Shown here: in pieces, positions 13,614-15,521 of the stretch | How the letters are laid out: each line of letters starts with the position of its first letter | How positions within the stretch are numbered: position 1 is the first letter of the stretch | NCBI GenBank assembly: GCA_945787485.1 | Contig: CALZHV010000034.1 | Coordinates: 1-15,521 of the forward strand | DNA: 15,521 bases | Origin: an uncultured Lachnospiraceae bacterium | Lineage (GTDB): Bacteria; Bacillota; Clostridia; Lachnospirales; Lachnospiraceae | Direction: 5' to 3' | The notes under the pieces: model-generated | What the model was told of the DNA's origin: nothing | Database searches by the model: none | The model's input: the letters and a program-made list of their open reading frames with translations, nothing else | Made by a program: the position numbers and the translations under genes

Positions 13614-14324
13614 ATGAGAGTAAAGATTTATCAAATCGATTCTGACAGAGATAAGAATCGAGTTAAGTTTTTAGGATTCGAGCACTTGCAGAGTATTCAG
13701 GACAGTACAGATATTGATGCATCACTTTACAAAAATGTTTTTTACGGTGATGTCGAGGCAAATGATCTTGAAGATGTTTATGTGCTTTTCAACACCGAAA
13801 GAATTCCTACTCATCAGGGACACAGCATATCAGTTTCGGATATAATTCAGGTGGTTGAATCAGAGGATAAACGCCTGGGCGGAAAATGCTTTTTCTGTGA
13901 TTCAATCGGCTTTAAGACAGTTGATTTTGATACAAGCAAATGTCAGGAAATGGATGGTTTGAAATGCGTATATATAACGCCGAACCACACACCTGTTGAA
14001 CTTAATCTCAAAATCAACGAGTATGAGGTGTTAAAGGATGCAGTCGGCGGACTAATCGAAATAACTCATCCATTCGATGATGATGTATGTATAGTCGGAA
14101 ATGACGAGGCAAAGCTCATCGGTATGCAAGGAAACCGCCATGTCGGAAATAGCATATATGCCGGTCCAATCTTGATTGTCGGGGATAACGGCGGTGAAGA
14201 TTTCGTTGAACTGACAGATGAACAGGCACAAAAGTATATGGAAACCTTTGCACATCCGGAAGATATTTCAAGAGAAGAAGTACAGTCAGATATGGGATTT
14301 TCCTTTATCGGCTTCAATTATTAA
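13614..14324 (+). CDS. YodL-like / DUF3846 two-domain protein
   Basis: 236 aa; ATG with CGAGGT 6-7 nt upstream. Residues about 1-105 fit the YodL-like domain (YQIDSDRDKNRVKFLGFEHL..., VYVLFNTERIPTHQGHSISVSDII, FFCDSIGFKTVDF). Residues about 120-215 fit DUF3846 (INEYEVLKDAVGGLIEITHPFDDDVCIVGNDEAKLIGMQGNR...GPILIVG...FVELTDEQAQKYMETF). In clostridial conjugative elements these two domains commonly occur together or inside large polyvalent proteins. No enzyme motif or membrane segment. It sits between the DUF3849 and SpoVG genes in the same orientation. Confidence 0.82.
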   Translation: MRVKIYQIDSDRDKNRVKFLGFEHLQSIQDSTDIDASLYKNVFYGDVEANDLEDVYVLFNTERIPTHQGHSISVSDIIQVVESEDKRLGGKCFFCDSIGFKTVDFDTSKCQEMDGLKCVYITPNHTPVELNLKINEYEVLKDAVGGLIEITHPFDDDVCIVGNDEAKLIGMQGNRHVGNSIYAGPILIVGDNGGEDFVELTDEQAQKYMETFAHPEDISREEVQSDMGFSFIGFNY

Positions 14325-14344
14325 AATAACAGGAGGATTTAACT

Positions 14345-14755
14345 ATGGCTAACAAGAACACAGCTAAAAACGCAACCAAAAATACAAAGGGAAACAAACA
14401 TTCCGAAATACCTAATATTTCGGTAAGAATCCACCGCCTCATTGACGATGACTCAAACACAAAGGCATACGCGTCGGTGAATATTGGCGGTGCTTTTGCA
14501 GTTCACGGTTTAAAGGTTATTGATTCAAGAAAAGGCTTATTCGTAAATATGCCGAGTAGACCGTATAAGGATGAAAATGGTGTGAAAAAGTATGCCGATC
14601 AGTTCCACGCAATTACTGCCGATGCAAGAAATGCACTCAATGATGCTGTTCTTGATGCATACGAACAGGCAGTTGCTCAGGCACAGTGTGAGAGCGAAGA
14701 CAAGGATTTTGAAGAAATTGAAGATGAATCCGAAGGGCTTTCGCCCACAATGTAA
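14345..14755 (+). CDS. spoVG: SpoVG family protein
   Basis: 136 aa; ATG with AGGAGG 7 nt upstream. A Lys/Asn/Thr-rich N-terminal tail (1-22) precedes a SpoVG domain (about 25-115: ISVRIHRLID...KAYASVNIGGAFAVHGLKVIDSRKGLFVNMPSRPY...YADQFHAITADARNALNDAVLDAYEQAV). SpoVG proteins are small nucleic-acid-binding regulators. This copy carries extra basic N-terminal and acidic C-terminal tails compared with the roughly 95-aa chromosomal protein, typical of versions on mobile elements. It is the last gene of the accessory operon; no clear terminator follows. Confidence 0.9.
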   Translation: MANKNTAKNATKNTKGNKHSEIPNISVRIHRLIDDDSNTKAYASVNIGGAFAVHGLKVIDSRKGLFVNMPSRPYKDENGVKKYADQFHAITADARNALNDAVLDAYEQAVAQAQCESEDKDFEEIEDESEGLSPTM

Positions 14756-14763
14756 TTTAACGC

Positions 14764-14792
14764 TGGACATTTTCTAAATTTTCTGCTATGTT
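14764..14792 (+). promoter_or_regulatory. Possible promoter of the lipoprotein gene
   Basis: TGGACA (14764-14769), 17-nt spacer, TATGTT (14787-14792). The predicted start would leave only about 13 nt before the ATG, at the edge of the ribosome binding site, so this is tentative. Confidence 0.35.
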
Positions 14793-14811
14793 GAACGCAG
14801 GAGATGATATT

Positions 14812-15378
14812 ATGAAAAGTAAATATGTATTAATCATATTAACAGTAATATTGATTATGTGCTCGGTTACTGCTTGTTCGTTAGTTCAGAGAGAAAGCGG
14901 TGAAAATACTTTAGAGTCAGCCCCGGAAACGATTATGAATACTGCCGAATCAGTATCAGAAACACAAACAACAAATGTTACCGAAAAGACATCCGAAACC
15001 ACCGAAAACAAGAAAAAGGAAACTACAGATAGCAGTACCGCAACTACAACAGAAAAGAAAGAAAATACAACGACTGCAAAAACCACAACCAAATCTGCTC
15101 CGAAGCAGACTACTACAAAGAAAGCTACCACAACACAAAAACAGACTACCACAAAAAATGTAGCAACCACAAAGAAAGTCACAACAACTGAAGAAGTGTG
15201 GGACTGCAATGTTGACGGTCATACTTCCGAAACAGGTCAAATAGGTTGGGTAAACAATTTTGACAAAGCACAAGAAAAGGCATTGAGATATATTGACGAA
15301 AATGCTGACTCAGGTAATTTTAGAGTTGAACAATGCCATATCTGCGGAAAATATACAGCGTATGTGACTTTGCATTAG
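14812..15378 (+). CDS. Secreted lipoprotein with Thr-rich linker
   Basis: 188 aa from the ATG at 14812, 8 nt after AGGAG; an in-frame ATG at 14788 is less likely because it would put extra acidic residues before the signal. Signal peptide MKSKYVLIILTVILIMC followed by a SVTAC lipobox (Cys at about 22), so the protein should be lipid-anchored outside the membrane. Residues about 40-130 are low complexity, Thr/Lys-rich (TTT, KTTTKS, KQTTTKK units), resembling the linkers of Ruminococcus surface proteins. The C-terminal 60 residues (WDCNVDGHTSETG...CHICGKYTAYVTLH) form a compact domain with a Cys pair plus His, possibly zinc-binding. It stands between SpoVG and an intrinsic terminator. Function unknown; a surface role in conjugation or adhesion is possible. 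Confidence 0.85.
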   Translation: MKSKYVLIILTVILIMCSVTACSLVQRESGENTLESAPETIMNTAESVSETQTTNVTEKTSETTENKKKETTDSSTATTTEKKENTTTAKTTTKSAPKQTTTKKATTTQKQTTTKNVATTKKVTTTEEVWDCNVDGHTSETGQIGWVNNFDKAQEKALRYIDENADSGNFRVEQCHICGKYTAYVTLH

Positions 15379-15391
15379 AAGTTAATGCAAC

Positions 15392-15424
15392 AAAAAGAGC
15401 CGAGATCTAATCGGCTCTTTTTTT
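15392..15424 (+). terminator. Intrinsic terminator of the lipoprotein gene
   Basis: AAAAAGAGCCGA (15392-15403) pairs perfectly with TCGGCTCTTTTT (15411-15422) across a 7-nt loop, with the T run continuing to 15424. It lies 14 bp after the stop codon. Confidence 0.95.
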
Positions 15425-15457
15425 GTTTCTAAATTTTAAGTGAAAGGATGGATTTTT

Positions 15458-15521
15458 TTGAAAAAGAAATTCAAACAGTTAGTGGCAATGCTTTTGTCAT
15501 TGCTTATTATCATTTCAACAT
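15458..15521 (+). CDS. Start of an exported protein, truncated by the window end
   Basis: TTG start with AAAGGA about 10 nt upstream. The 21 visible residues (MKKKFKQLVAMLLSLLIIIS) are a Lys-rich N-region followed by a hydrophobic core, a classical signal peptide. An ATG at 15448 in another frame also stays open but overlaps the ribosome binding site and encodes nothing signal-like. Family not determinable. Confidence 0.6.
   Translation, partial: MKKKFKQLVAMLLSLLIIIST

Noticed and set aside
14886..15273. Two Val/Phe/Cys-rich minus-strand frames that look membrane-like
   Set aside because: They are antisense readings of the Thr/Lys-rich linker codons; the hydrophobicity is an artefact of ACA/ACT/AAA complements.

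Overview
The window looks like the left part of an integrative mobile element (ICE or genomic island) from a low-GC, spore-former-type Firmicute, most likely a Ruminococcus/Oscillospiraceae or Lachnospiraceae relative. The reasons are the AGGAGG-type ribosome binding sites, some GTG/TTG starts, a Thr-rich linker lipoprotein, a SpoVG homologue, and a run of domain families (DUF4314, LPD28, DUF3789, DUF3849, YodL-like/DUF3846) that I know from the accessory blocks of clostridial conjugative elements. No integrase, relaxase or conjugation gene lies inside the window, so the ICE assignment is inference.

Layout. (1) 1-380: a probable attachment locus. It holds a 3' tRNA-Arg fragment with its terminator on the minus strand, flanked on both sides by tandem 11-bp imperfect repeats that look like arm-type integrase sites. 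(2) 381-3390, minus strand: a very AT-rich two-gene operon, encoding a 237-aa CCHC-type protein followed by a 690-aa protein with two HD-like motifs. It is preceded by a sigma-A promoter and a roughly 130-nt leader in which a riboswitch-like P1 stem and a strong terminator are mutually exclusive. The aptamer core resembles the yybP-ykoY (Mn2+) class. (3) 3390-4143: gene-free AT-rich spacer. (4) 4144-7905, plus strand: a single 1253-aa protein with an Mrr-like nuclease N-terminus, a middle region resembling a degenerate STAND ATPase, and a long helical C-terminus; probably a defence protein. It ends at an intrinsic terminator. (5) 8009-14755, plus strand: a tightly packed accessory operon: DUF4314, cytosine-C5 methyltransferase, YubB-like/LPD28 protein, an unnamed 193-aa family, DUF3789 membrane peptide, Dam-type adenine methyltransferase (behind an elaborate three-hairpin leader), two AbrB-like proteins, DUF3849 protein, YodL/DUF3846 protein, SpoVG. 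(6) 14812-15378: a Thr-rich lipoprotein with its terminator, then the start of a further exported protein cut by the window end.

How it fits together. The two solitary methyltransferases would mark the element's DNA against host restriction. The LPD/DUF genes and SpoVG/AbrB proteins are typical passengers of conjugative elements, with presumed roles in establishment or regulation. Between this backbone-like block and the attachment site sit two compositionally foreign cargo units of opposite orientation: the HD operon and the Mrr/STAND-like gene. That position next to the att end is where defence modules commonly accumulate. The HD operon, with its riboswitch-like control, is the best candidate here for an undescribed system.
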